Positions 44,666 to 53,270 are shown, numbered from the stretch's first letter. The stretch: 64,000 nucleotides of DNA from Gemmobacter aquatilis (GCF_900110025.1 NZ_FOCE01000004.1:62001-126000), one strand, 5' to 3'. A program made the numbers and translations. Notes: generated by a model not told the origin, from the sequence alone.

Positions 44666-45673
44666 TTACCGGCCGCGGCGGCGTTCGCGGCGGGCCGGGC
44701 CTTCGTCGCCGGTGCCGTCGGAGGCCGAGGAGAAGGCGCCGAGTTTGGCCGAGATTTCGTCCAGCGACGGGCGGGGGCCTTTGGGGCGGGTTTCCAGCGC
44801 TTCGCGCATCGCTTTCAGGTGCACCGGCATGGTGCCGCAGCAGCCGCCGATGATGCGGGCGCCGGAATCGCGGGCCAGCACGGCGTAATCGGCCATCAGC
44901 TCGGGCGTGCCGTCGTAATGGATCGCGCCGTCCTTGTATTTCGGGATGCCGGCATTGCCCTTGGCGATCACCGGGCGTTCGGTGCCTTGGGCGAAGAAGC
45001 CCAGCACGGTGCGCAGCAGATCCGACGAGCCGACGCCGCAATTGGCACCGAAGGCAATCGGCGGGTTCGGCAGTTTTTCCACCAGTGCTGCCAGATCGGC
45101 AGAGGTCGCGCCCATCATGGTGCGGCCTGCGGTGTCAAAGCTCATCGTGCCGCACCAGGGCATCCCGGCCAAAGCGGCGGCCTCGGCGGCGGCGCGGTAT
45201 TCCTCGGGGGCGGAAATGGTTTCGACCCAGAGCACATCGGCGCCCCCGGCCTTCAGCCCCTCGGCCTGTTCATGGAACATCTCGACCGCCAGCGCATGGG
45301 TCAGCGTGCCCATCGGCGCCATGATCTCGCCGGTCGGCCCGACGGAGCCTGCGACGACGACGGTGCGGCCCGCGGCATCGGCGATCTCGCGCCCCAGCGC
45401 CGCGCCGATGCGGTTCAGTTCGTGCACGCGACCCTGCGCGCCGTGGAGTTTCAGGCGCGAGGCGTTGCCGCCGAAGGTGTTGGTGAGGAAGATGTCAGAG
45501 CCCGACTCCACCGCGCCGCGATAGAGCGCGCGGATATTGTCAGGCTGATCCACGTTCCACAACTCGGGCGGCTCGCCGGAGGAGAGGCCCATGTTGAACA
45601 GGTTGGTGCCGGTGGCACCATCGGCCATCAGCCAGTCGCGGGTGGCCAGCAGGGTGGAAAGAGCGTCGGTCAT
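44666..45673 (-). CDS. bmt: Homocysteine S-methyltransferase family protein
   Basis: A 335-residue protein of the homocysteine/betaine methyltransferase (Pfam S-methyl_trans) family. It begins MTDALSTLLATRDWLMADGATGTNLF; zinc cysteines are seen in AFGANCGVGSSDL (about residue 210) and RIIGGCCGTMPVHL (about residue 280). It transfers a methyl group to homocysteine to give methionine, from betaine or from methylcorrinoid. Together with the nearby corrinoid protein it looks like the homocysteine part of a split methionine synthase known from Rhodobacteraceae. A short dyad at 45764-45786 precedes the start. Symbol bmt is used for the family. Confidence 0.87.
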   Translation of the reverse strand: MTDALSTLLATRDWLMADGATGTNLFNMGLSSGEPPELWNVDQPDNIRALYRGAVESGSDIFLTNTFGGNASRLKLHGAQGRVHELNRIGAALGREIADAAGRTVVVAGSVGPTGEIMAPMGTLTHALAVEMFHEQAEGLKAGGADVLWVETISAPEEYRAAAEAAALAGMPWCGTMSFDTAGRTMMGATSADLAALVEKLPNPPIAFGANCGVGSSDLLRTVLGFFAQGTERPVIAKGNAGIPKYKDGAIHYDGTPELMADYAVLARDSGARIIGGCCGTMPVHLKAMREALETRPKGPRPSLDEISAKLGAFSSASDGTGDEGPARRERRRGR

Positions 45674-45763
45674 GTCGCCTCACGGGGGGGGGAGGGCCGC
45701 AGGGTGCGGCCTTGGGTCTTTGCCCTTCCTGTGCCACGGGTGGCGGGATGAGGCAAATTCATA

Positions 45764-45786
45764 ATCTTCATGTTCATTGTGAAGAT
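45764..45786. promoter_or_regulatory. AT-rich inverted repeat upstream of methyltransferase
   Basis: ATCTTCA (45764-45770) and TGAAGAT (45780-45786) are a 7-bp dyad in an AT-rich patch that also holds three TTCAT copies. It is a candidate operator of the divergent-looking methyltransferase promoter; no factor is assigned. Confidence 0.4.
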
Positions 45787-45799
45787 CGTGCAGGGTGGC

Positions 45800-45829
45800 A
45801 AAAGAAAAGGCCGCCCGGCGGGGCGGCCT
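45800..45829 (-). terminator. Intrinsic terminator for DUF1476 gene
   Basis: AGGCCGCCC (45808-45816) and GGGCGGCCT (45821-45829) pair across loop GGCG. On the minus strand the stem is followed by TTTTCTTTT, giving a good terminator for the DUF1476 gene ending at 45853. Confidence 0.82.
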
Positions 45830-45852
45830 GAGCCTGACAGATCCCGCAGGGA

Positions 45853-46167
45853 TCAGGCTTCGGACATCAGCTGCGCCTTGGCGACGGGCAGCAGTTCGGC
45901 CAGTTTGGCGCGGATCGTGTCGGCGGTGGATTTGTCGCCCAGATCGGCGGCGAGCTTGCGCACCACGTCTTCGACCCCGGCTTCCTCGAAATCGGATTCC
46001 ACGATGGTCATCGCATAGGCGGTGGCCTCGTCGCCGGTCTTGCCCAGCAGATCTGCGGCCCAGAGCCCGGCCAGCTTGTTCCGGCGCGCTTCGGCGCGGA
46101 ACTGCATCTCTTCGTCATGGGCGTATTTGGCTTCAAACGCTTTTTCACGGTCGTCGAAGGTGGTCAT
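45853..46167 (-). CDS. F1-ATPase zeta-type inhibitor, DUF1476
   Basis: A 104-residue all-helical protein of the DUF1476 family, the zeta subunit described as an inhibitor of F1-ATPase in Paracoccus-type alphaproteobacteria. MTTFDDREKAFEAKYAHDEE is the characteristic N-terminal inhibitory segment, and a conserved acidic helix bundle follows (TGDEATAYAMTIVESDFEEA). It sits divergently from purC with a 186-base gap that also holds the purC promoter candidate. This neighbourhood (DUF1476 beside purC, purS, purQ) is common in Rhodobacterales. Confidence 0.9.
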   Translation of the reverse strand: MTTFDDREKAFEAKYAHDEEMQFRAEARRNKLAGLWAADLLGKTGDEATAYAMTIVESDFEEAGVEDVVRKLAADLGDKSTADTIRAKLAELLPVAKAQLMSEA

Positions 46168-46265
46168 GGCAAGGCCCCCCTAAGGAATATGGTTCCGGTT
46201 GCTTTCCATATGCCCGCCCGCGCCTTGCGCCGCAAGGCCCCAAGGTGCCCCGGTGGCGCTAAACC

Positions 46266-46294
46266 TTGCGGGGGCGGCGGGCTTGGACTATAGC
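46266..46294 (+). promoter_or_regulatory. Candidate purC promoter
   Basis: TTGCGG (46266-46271) and TATAGC (46289-46294) have a 17-base spacer, about 60 bases before purC. The region lies between the divergent DUF1476 and purC genes. Confidence 0.45.
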
Positions 46295-46353
46295 CGCGCC
46301 AAGGGGGACGGGCCTTTCGGGCTTTTCGTCCCATGTGCGATTCGGGAAAATGC

Positions 46354-47115
46354 ATGGCACGTCGCAAGAAGGTCTACGAAGGCACGGCGAAGATCCTTTA
46401 CGAAGGGCCGGAGCCGGGCACGCTGATCCAGTATTTCAAGGACGACAGCGCCACCCCCGGCACCGCCCCGCAGGGCGGGCTGGAAGGCAAGGGGGTGCTG
46501 AACAACCGCCTGTCCGAATTCTTCATGTCGGGGCTGAACGCCATCGGCGTGCCGACGCATTTCATCCGCCGCATCAACATGCGCGAGCAACTGGTGCGGA
46601 TGTGCGAGATCGTGCCGCTGGAAGTGGTGGTGCGCAATTTTGCCGCAGGTGGCATCACCACGCGGCTGGGCATCCCGGAAGGCACGCCGCTGCCGCGCCC
46701 GATCGTCGAATATTACTACAAGGACGACAAGCTGGGGAACCCGCTGGTGTCGGAAGAACATATCATCGCCTTCGGCTGGGCCAACCAGCAGGATCTGGAT
46801 GACATGGTGGCGCTGGCACTGCGGGTGAACGATTTCATGTCCGGCGTCATGCTGGGCGTCGGCATCCGGCTGATGGATTTCCGGCTGGAAGTCGGGCGGA
46901 TCTGGGAGGGCGATTTCATGCGCCTGATCGTCGCCGACGAGATCAGCCCTGACAGCTGCCGCCTGTGGGATACCCGCGGGCTGGAAGCGCCCGACCGCGA
47001 AGGGTTCGTGCGCGAACCCGGGCCGCTGGCCGACGTTTATACCGAACTGGCGCGGCGCCTTGGCGTGCTGCCGTCCAATGTCACCCATACCACCAAGCCG
47101 ACCCTGATCAACTGA
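46354..47115 (+). CDS. purC: SAICAR synthetase
   Basis: A 253-residue enzyme that joins aspartate to CAIR in purine synthesis. MARRKKVYEGTAKILYEGPE is the standard start with the nucleotide-binding loop, and LMDFRLEVGRIWEGDFMRLI lies in the conserved C-terminal half. ATG 46354 follows GGGAAAATGC; a longer frame to 46333 adds residues not in the family. It heads the pur operon, but an unrelated HNH-type gene lies between it and purS. Confidence 0.95.
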   Translation: MARRKKVYEGTAKILYEGPEPGTLIQYFKDDSATPGTAPQGGLEGKGVLNNRLSEFFMSGLNAIGVPTHFIRRINMREQLVRMCEIVPLEVVVRNFAAGGITTRLGIPEGTPLPRPIVEYYYKDDKLGNPLVSEEHIIAFGWANQQDLDDMVALALRVNDFMSGVMLGVGIRLMDFRLEVGRIWEGDFMRLIVADEISPDSCRLWDTRGLEAPDREGFVREPGPLADVYTELARRLGVLPSNVTHTTKPTLIN

Positions 47116-47125
47116 AAGGGGTCAT

Positions 47126-47929
47126 TTGGGCCAGCGAAAATCGAAACTATCATTCTTTCTCAAGCAACATCCCAAGTGTTGCTACTGTGGTGGTGAGGTG
47201 GATGCGGGGTCGATTGATCACGTCCCGCCAAAAGCCGTATTCAAATACAAGCATCGTCCTTCTGGCTTGGAGGTGCCTGCGTGCAGTCATTGCAATGCTG
47301 CGCATTCACCCTTTGACGAGTTCTTCGCGTTCATTGCGTTTCTTCAATTGTCATCCAAGGCAAATCACGTCGAACCTCGTTTCAATTCAATGATTTCTGG
47401 CCTTGTTCCTCGATTTCCAGAGGCGATTGTTGAGATTGTCCGGAAATCAAGTAGAGGCTGGGTCAAGGATGCGTCTGGGCTCTTGAGGCCAGTGATAGTC
47501 GCAACCTTTGAGGATCCGGCGGTTCACTTCGCCGTTGAATACATGGCGGCAAGGATCAGTTGCGCACTCGTGTATCTCTTTCATGGTGCAAGTGTTCCGC
47601 TTCAGACCTGTTTCAAAACGCGTTGGGTTTCGAACGCATCAGGCGATCACGCGGCAGTCATGAAACTGGCTCGCGGACTTCCCAATTACATTTCCTTGAA
47701 GCAGGGAAGCTTTAATACAAGTGACCAATTCGAGGCGCGATACTTCATCGAAAGTCCAACGCGGGCTGGTTTTGCATTCAATTTCCATCAGTCATTTCAA
47801 GTGACTTGCGTAGTCGAACCGGAGGCTCAGCGCGGCGAGGAAGAGCCCTTGTTTACCGTGACAAGAGACGGTATCGCCCCATTGAACCACGACTATCCAC
47901 CCTCTCTACGAATCCCAGTGCGGAGATGA
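47126..47929 (+). CDS. HNH-like zinc endonuclease-type protein, inserted
   Basis: A 267-residue protein not recognised beyond its first third: CCYCGG, then DHVPPKAVF, then CSHCN form an HNH/zinc-binding pattern near residues 18-55, as in HNH endonucleases. The rest (FARYFIESPTRAGFAFNFHQ-type) shows no clear family. The gene has markedly lower GC than its neighbours, so it was probably acquired. It starts 10 bases after purC (TTG with AAAGGGG upstream), and the GGAG for purS overlaps its last codons, so it has been fitted tightly into the operon. Function, possibly defence or selfish, is speculative. Confidence 0.6.
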   Translation: MGQRKSKLSFFLKQHPKCCYCGGEVDAGSIDHVPPKAVFKYKHRPSGLEVPACSHCNAAHSPFDEFFAFIAFLQLSSKANHVEPRFNSMISGLVPRFPEAIVEIVRKSSRGWVKDASGLLRPVIVATFEDPAVHFAVEYMAARISCALVYLFHGASVPLQTCFKTRWVSNASGDHAAVMKLARGLPNYISLKQGSFNTSDQFEARYFIESPTRAGFAFNFHQSFQVTCVVEPEAQRGEEEPLFTVTRDGIAPLNHDYPPSLRIPVRR

Positions 47930-47933
47930 ACCC

Positions 47934-48173
47934 ATGAAAGCCCGTGTGACCGTGATGCTGAAGACCGGAGTGCTGGATGTGCAGGGCGAGGCCGTGCGCC
48001 GCGCGCTGGGCACGCTGGGTTTTGAAGGGGTGGAGGCCGTACGGCAGGGCAAGGTGATCGAGCTGGATCTGGCCGCCACCGACAAGACCGCCGCCGAGGC
48101 CGAAGTGGCCGCGATGTGCGAAAAGCTGCTGGCCAATACGGTGATCGAGAAATACTCGGTCGAGATCGCCTGA
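47934..48173 (+). CDS. purS: FGAM synthetase subunit PurS
   Basis: A 79-residue small subunit of phosphoribosylformylglycinamidine synthase. MKARVTVMLKTGVLDVQGEA is the family start, and GKVIELDLAATDKTAAEAEV is the dimer-forming core. It carries ammonia between PurQ and PurL. GGAG lies 8 bases before the ATG, within the end of the HNH-type gene. The neighbour purQ is reached only after an antisense Hint-domain gene; purL is not in this window. Confidence 0.95.
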   Translation: MKARVTVMLKTGVLDVQGEAVRRALGTLGFEGVEAVRQGKVIELDLAATDKTAAEAEVAAMCEKLLANTVIEKYSVEIA

Positions 48174-48175
48174 TT

Positions 48176-49201
48176 TTACGCTGCTGCGGCCCGTTGCGGG
48201 TGACGCAGCAGCGCCAGAAGCACCTGCGTTTCGTGCTGGCGCAGGGTTTGGGCGGCATCCGGGCGGGACAAAAGCTCGGGCAGGGTGGTGCCCATCAGAT
48301 CGCAAAGCGCGCGGGTTTCCGCCGCGCCCATGGCCGTGGCGCCACGTGCGCCCGGTTGAAAGCTTTCGGCGGGCAAGCCTTCGGCAATCAGCATGGCATG
48401 TTCGTCCAGAAGGATATGGTAATAGGTGATCGGCCCGACCGGGCGCAGCGGCTTGACCGATGCGCGCAGATGGGCTGCGGGCAGCAGCACCTCGGAGCAG
48501 CCGAACAGCATTTCGGTCTGCCAGCCGGAACAGGAAATCCGGTGGCCCGGTGACAGGCCCAATGCGCGCAGGGGCAGGCCTGGCCCGAAAAAGTTCTTCG
48601 GGATGATCACGGGGTGCAGCGCGGGCTCTTTCTGCAAGGCCGCTTCGCCGACAACGGTGTCTCCGATCCAGCGGACCGGCAGGGTCCGGCCATCGGCGGT
48701 TGTCACCCCATCGCCGGGGCGCAGCGACTCGACTGCGCGCGGGCCTTGCGGGGTGGCGATCCGGGTGCCGCCCAGAAAACACAGCAGGACCGTGCCGGGG
48801 GCATAGTTGCTGCCCGTGATGCCGTGCGCGCCGTTCGGAAAGGCGGTCATCACGCCAAGCGTGCCTGAACCGTCATTGAGGAAAAAGAACCGCTGGCCGT
48901 CTGCGGTGGTGATGACGGTGATTTCCTTGCCGCGCAGATCGACGCCGTTCACATTGGCCAGCTTGTTGGTGGTCGGCAGGTTGCCGGTGAACTCGACCCG
49001 GAACCCCTGCGTCACGCCGTTGAGGATGACCTGGGTGTCGGGGTCGTTCTGCCCGCCGTTGTAATCAAGCTTGATGTCGCCGCCGGTTCCGGAGGTGAAG
49101 GTCAGTTGCGTGACCGGCGTGGTCGAGATGCCCTTCGCGTTCAGCGAGGCGTTGTTGGCGGTATTGCTGTCACCGCGGGCGTAGAAGCTGATCGTTGTCA
49201 T
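48176..49201 (-). CDS. Hint-domain (Hedgehog/intein-like) protein
   Basis: A 341-residue protein: residues 1 to about 140 are a beta-rich N-terminal segment (ISFYARGDSNTANNASLNA), then a Hint domain starts CFLGGTRIATPQGPRAVESL with the nucleophile Cys at its first position. Such proteins are frequent in Rhodobacterales and are secreted; autocleavage by the Hint domain is possible but undemonstrated. It is antisense between purS and purQ. It lacks a classical signal peptide. I see no other intein motifs, so a splicing role is unlikely. Confidence 0.82.
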   Translation of the reverse strand: MTTISFYARGDSNTANNASLNAKGISTTPVTQLTFTSGTGGDIKLDYNGGQNDPDTQVILNGVTQGFRVEFTGNLPTTNKLANVNGVDLRGKEITVITTADGQRFFFLNDGSGTLGVMTAFPNGAHGITGSNYAPGTVLLCFLGGTRIATPQGPRAVESLRPGDGVTTADGRTLPVRWIGDTVVGEAALQKEPALHPVIIPKNFFGPGLPLRALGLSPGHRISCSGWQTEMLFGCSEVLLPAAHLRASVKPLRPVGPITYYHILLDEHAMLIAEGLPAESFQPGARGATAMGAAETRALCDLMGTTLPELLSRPDAAQTLRQHETQVLLALLRHPQRAAAA

Positions 49202-49261
49202 CGCGGCGTTTCCTGTCGGGTAAGATCGGATCGTCCTCTGGCATTGGCAATCCTTGAACCT

Positions 49262-49281
49262 TGACCAATCATTGTGACCAA
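49262..49281. promoter_or_regulatory. Direct repeat between Hint gene and purQ
   Basis: TGACCAA occurs at 49262-49268 and 49275-49281, 13 bases apart, in the 247-base gap between the divergent Hint and purQ genes. It may be part of a promoter control region. Confidence 0.3.
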
Positions 49282-49448
49282 GCAGAGGCCAGCTCTGGGG
49301 CGAATTGCGGCCTTAAGCGCCGGCCTGCGCAAGCGATGCGCTGCCGGGCCACGAATTCCGGCGCGGGCCCGGTCTGGGGGCTGGAAAGCGCGCGGGGCTT
49401 GCGCTATTGGGGCGGCATCCCCCGCGCCGCGTCTGAAAGGATCCCCCG

Positions 49449-50117
49449 ATGAAAGCCGCCGTCGTCACCTTCCCCGGTTCCAACTGCGACCGTGATCTTG
49501 CCGTTGCCTTCGAAAAGGCAGGGGCCGAGGTCGTGCGGGTCTGGCACAAGGACAGCGCGTTGCCGCAGGGGGTGGATATTGTCGGCGTGCCGGGCGGGTT
49601 TTCGTTCGGCGACTATCTGCGCTGCGGCGCGATTGCCGCGCAATCGCCGATCGCGGCGGCGATTCAGGCTCATGCTTCGCGCGGCGGCTATGTGATTGGC
49701 ATCTGCAACGGTTTTCAGGTGCTGACCGAGATGCGGCTGCTGCCGGGCGCGCTGATGCGCAATGCCGGGCTGAAGTTCATCTGCAAGCCGGTGGAGCTGG
49801 TGGTGGCGACCACGGAGTCCGATTACACTGCGGGCTATGCCAAGGGGCAGCGGATCAGCGTGCCGGTGGCGCATCACGACGGCAACTATACGGTGGATGC
49901 CGAAACGCTGGCGCGGTTGCAGGGCGAAGACCGGGTGGCCTTCCGCTATGGCGACAACCCCAACGGCTCGATGGGCGATATTGCGGGCATCCTGTCGGAG
50001 AACCGCCGCGTGCTGGGCATGATGCCGCATCCCGAGCGGGTGGTGGATCCGGCGCATGGCGGGGCAGACGGGGCGGTGCTGTTTGCCAGCCTCGTCGGCA
50101 AGATGGCGCTGGCCTGA
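49449..50117 (+). CDS. purQ: FGAM synthetase glutaminase subunit PurQ
   Basis: A 222-residue class I glutamine amidotransferase. The catalytic Cys is in [16 protein letters not shown] (about residue 86) and the His in [16 protein letters not shown] near the end. It supplies ammonia to PurL via PurS. AAGGATCCCCCG precedes the ATG at 49449. It is separated from purS by the antisense Hint-domain gene. Confidence 0.95.
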   Translation: MKAAVVTFPGSNCDRDLAVAFEKAGAEVVRVWHKDSALPQGVDIVGVPGGFSFGDYLRCGAIAAQSPIAAAIQAHASRGGYVIGICNGFQVLTEMRLLPGALMRNAGLKFICKPVELVVATTESDYTAGYAKGQRISVPVAHHDGNYTVDAETLARLQGEDRVAFRYGDNPNGSMGDIAGILSENRRVLGMMPHPERVVDPAHGGADGAVLFASLVGKMALA

Positions 50118-50164
50118 GCAGACCGCACCTTGAGGCGCCGTCGCGCGCGGCCTAGACTGCGGGC

Positions 50165-51928
50165 ATGACGGATACTGCCGCGACGACCAGAGACAGCGAC
50201 CGCGAACCGGGGATTTCCTGGCAGGTTAAGCTTGTCGTGACGGTGTTGGTCTTGCTGGCGGTGGGGGTGGTGATCGTCACCAACCGCTGGCTGTCGGAGC
50301 GCTTCACCGAGGTGACGCGCAACCGATCAGAGCTGCGGCTGGCGCTGTATTCCGGCAACATGATTTCCGAACTGCAGCGCACCTCGGTCGTGCCGCTGCT
50401 GCTGGCGCGCGACCCCGAGATGATCGGGGCGCTGGCGAAAAGCGAATATACTTCCACCTCGCAGCGGTTGATCTCGTTCCAGACGGAAATCGGCGCGGCC
50501 TCGATCGTGTTGCTGGATGTGGAGGGGCGCATTGTCGGCGCGACCAACCGGACGCAACTGGGCGGCAGTCTGCGCGCCTCGCCGCAGTTCATCGAGGCGC
50601 AGCGGGCGAAGGACACGATTTTCACCGTCGCCCCGCGCGAGGCGATGGGGTTCGATTTCACCTATTCGCGGGCGGTACGCAATGACAACCAGTTGCTGGG
50701 GGTCATCGTCGTGGCGGTGGATCTGATGAAATACGAACGCGCCTGGGCCGGGTTGCAGGATGCGGTGATGGTGACCGACAGCGAGGGCACCGTGCTGCTG
50801 GCGACCGAGCCGCGCTGGCGCGGGCTGCCGCTGGCCGAGGCGCTGGAGGCGCGCGATGCCCCTTCGGCGATCCGCCGGGCCTTGCAGGGGGCGGCCGACT
50901 GGGCGCAGGAGCCGCCGGATGCCTATCTGAGCGGCGAGGCGGTGATGAAGACCGAAAGCCGCGTGGCGTTTCGCGGTTGGCGGATGATCACCTACACCGC
51001 CTATGATTCGGTGCGCGAGCGGGTGAACGGCGTGCTGGCGCTGGAGATCATGGGTTTTGCCATCCTGCTGGCGGTGACCTTCTACATGCTGTCGCGGCGG
51101 GCCTGGTCGCAATCTGTCAGCTTTCAGCGCGAAAGTGCGGAATTGCGGCTGCTGAACGCCCGGTTGCAGCGCGAGATCGCGGAACGCGAGAAGGTGCAGA
51201 AGAACCTTGAAGTGGCGGAGCTGACGCTGGCGCAATCGTCGAAACTCGCCGCTTTGGGCGAGATGTCGGCGGCGGTGAGCCATGAGTTGAACCAGCCGCT
51301 GGCCGCGATGAAGACCTATCTGGCCGGGGCGCGGCTGCTGTTGCAGCGCCGTCGCCCCGACGAGGCGCTGTCGTCGTTCCAGCGCATCGACGATCTGATC
51401 GAGCGGATGGGCGCGATCACCCGGCAGTTGAAATCCTATGCCCGCAAGGGCGGCGAGGCGTTCGAGCCGGTGGACATGCGCAATTCGGTGTCCTCGGCGC
51501 TGTCGATGATGGAACCGCAACTGAAGGCGCGCGTTGTGCGTATCACTCGCACCCTGCCGCGCGCCCCGGTGATGGTGATGGCCGACCGGATCCGGCTGGA
51601 GCAGGTCATCATCAACCTGCTGCGCAATGCGCTGGATGCCACGAAAGAAACCACCCGCCCGCAGATCGACCTGATCCTGTCGGCGGGCGAGACGGCAACC
51701 TTGACCGTGCGCGACAATGGGCACGGGATTGCCGATCTCGATAACCTGTTTGAACCTTTCTACACCACCAAGAAACCCGGCGAGGGCATCGGTCTCGGCC
51801 TTGCGATCTCGACCGGCATCGTGACCGACCTTGGCGGCAGGCTCACCGCGCATAATGGCGAGGGGGGCGGGGCTGTTTTCGAAATCCAGCTTCCCATATT
51901 GGGCGCAGGCGCCAAGGCAGCAGAATGA
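50165..51928 (+). CDS. DctB-like sensor histidine kinase
   Basis: A 587-residue membrane kinase. A transmembrane helix near residues 19-40 (VVTVLVLLAVGVVIVTNRW) and another near 292-312 (VLALEIMGFAILLAVTFYML) frame a periplasmic sensor domain of PAS-like (DctB) type. Cytoplasmic part: phosphoacceptor His in MSAAVSHELNQPLAAMK, and a GHKL ATPase with TVRDNGHGIADLDN and KPGEGIGLGLAISTGI. The pairing with the next gene (8 bases apart) is that of C4-dicarboxylate sensing DctB/DctD, but no dct transporter is in the window, so the signal is inferred. Confidence 0.88.
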   Translation: MTDTAATTRDSDREPGISWQVKLVVTVLVLLAVGVVIVTNRWLSERFTEVTRNRSELRLALYSGNMISELQRTSVVPLLLARDPEMIGALAKSEYTSTSQRLISFQTEIGAASIVLLDVEGRIVGATNRTQLGGSLRASPQFIEAQRAKDTIFTVAPREAMGFDFTYSRAVRNDNQLLGVIVVAVDLMKYERAWAGLQDAVMVTDSEGTVLLATEPRWRGLPLAEALEARDAPSAIRRALQGAADWAQEPPDAYLSGEAVMKTESRVAFRGWRMITYTAYDSVRERVNGVLALEIMGFAILLAVTFYMLSRRAWSQSVSFQRESAELRLLNARLQREIAEREKVQKNLEVAELTLAQSSKLAALGEMSAAVSHELNQPLAAMKTYLAGARLLLQRRRPDEALSSFQRIDDLIERMGAITRQLKSYARKGGEAFEPVDMRNSVSSALSMMEPQLKARVVRITRTLPRAPVMVMADRIRLEQVIINLLRNALDATKETTRPQIDLILSAGETATLTVRDNGHGIADLDNLFEPFYTTKKPGEGIGLGLAISTGIVTDLGGRLTAHNGEGGGAVFEIQLPILGAGAKAAE

Positions 51929-51935
51929 GGACCAC

Positions 51936-53264
51936 ATGGCCCGAGCAATGAAAGTCGCCATTGTCGATGACGAGGCGGATATGCGGCAGTCGATCAGCCA
52001 GTGGCTGGCGCTGTCGGGGTTTGACACCGTGACTTATGGCAGCGCGGAAGAGGCGCTGGCGGCCATTGCCGCCGATTTCCCCGGCGTTGTCGTCAGTGAC
52101 ATCAAGATGCCGGGGATGGATGGCATGGCCTTCCTGAAGCGGCTGATGAGCATGGACAGCGGCTTGCCCGTCATCATGATCACCGGCCATGGCGATGTGC
52201 CGATGGCGGTGGAGGCGATGCGGATCGGCGCCTTCGACTTTCTGGAAAAGCCGTTCAACCCTGACCGGATGACCGAACTGGCCAAGCGCGCCACGCAGGC
52301 CCGCCGCCTGACGCTGGACAGCCGGGCGCTGCGCAAGGAACTGTCGGACGGTTCGGTGCTGATGAAAAAGCTGATCGGCACCTCGCCGGTGATGGAACGG
52401 CTGCGCGAGGATATCCTCGATCTGGGGCAGGCGGACAGCCATGTGCTGATCGACGGCGAGACCGGCACCGGCAAGACGCTGGTCGCCCATGCGCTGCATG
52501 CGGTGGGGCCGCGGGCGTCGAAGAAATTCGTGACGATTTCCTGCGCGGCCTGGAGCGAGGATCAACTGGCGGCGCGGCTGTTCGGCCCGACCGAGGACGG
52601 CACCATCCCGCTGATCGAAGAGGCGCGGGGCGGCACGCTATGTCTGGAAGACATCGAGAGCCTGAGCCATGCGCTGCAATCGCGGCTGCTGACCACGATC
52701 AACGAACAGGGCACCCCGCCCGAGACGCGGATCATCGCGATCTGCAACGAACATGCGCCGGACAATACGCTGGAAGACATCCTGCGCCCGGATCTGTTCT
52801 ATCGGCTGGGCGCGATGACCATCCTGCTGCCGCCGCTGCGCGCACGGGGCGAGGATATCCTGACGCTGTTCACCCGCATGTCGGAACAGTTCGCCGAGGA
52901 ATATGGTTGCGATGCGCCGGGCATCACCGCGCAAGAGGCGGCGCAACTGCTGCAGGCGCCCTGGCCGGGCAATGTGCGCCAGCTGGTCAATATCGCCGAA
53001 CGCGCGGTGCTGCAGAACCGGCGCGGCTCAGGCTCCATCGCCTCGCTGCTGATGGCGGATAACGAGGCGGCGGGGCCGGTGCTGACCACCGAGGGCAAGC
53101 CGCTGAAAGATTACGTCGATTCCTTCGAGCGGATGCTGATCGACAACACGATGCGCCGGCACAAGGGCTCGATCGTCGCGGTGATGGAAGAGTTGTGCCT
53201 GCCGCGCCGGACGCTGAACGAGAAGATGGCGAAATACGGGCTCAGCCGGTCCGATTACGTCTGA
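51936..53264 (+). CDS. DctD-like response regulator without GAFTGA loop
   Basis: A 442-residue NtrC-type response regulator. Receiver domain: residues 1-120, phosphoacceptor Asp55 in VVVSDIKMPGMDG. AAA+ domain: Walker A GETGTGKTLVAHAL near residue 173. In place of GAFTGA after the ELFG-like position, the sequence is RLFGPTEDGTIPLIEEARGG, so the sigma-54-contact loop is absent, and the Walker B region reads TLCLEDIESL. C-terminus: a Fis-type helix-turn-helix, RRHKGSIVAVMEELCLPRRT. It may therefore regulate without sigma-54, as does NtrC in Rhodobacter capsulatus. ATG 51936 has GAGGACCAC upstream. Confidence 0.87.
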   Translation: MARAMKVAIVDDEADMRQSISQWLALSGFDTVTYGSAEEALAAIAADFPGVVVSDIKMPGMDGMAFLKRLMSMDSGLPVIMITGHGDVPMAVEAMRIGAFDFLEKPFNPDRMTELAKRATQARRLTLDSRALRKELSDGSVLMKKLIGTSPVMERLREDILDLGQADSHVLIDGETGTGKTLVAHALHAVGPRASKKFVTISCAAWSEDQLAARLFGPTEDGTIPLIEEARGGTLCLEDIESLSHALQSRLLTTINEQGTPPETRIIAICNEHAPDNTLEDILRPDLFYRLGAMTILLPPLRARGEDILTLFTRMSEQFAEEYGCDAPGITAQEAAQLLQAPWPGNVRQLVNIAERAVLQNRRGSGSIASLLMADNEAAGPVLTTEGKPLKDYVDSFERMLIDNTMRRHKGSIVAVMEELCLPRRTLNEKMAKYGLSRSDYV

Positions 53265-53270
53265 GCGGGC

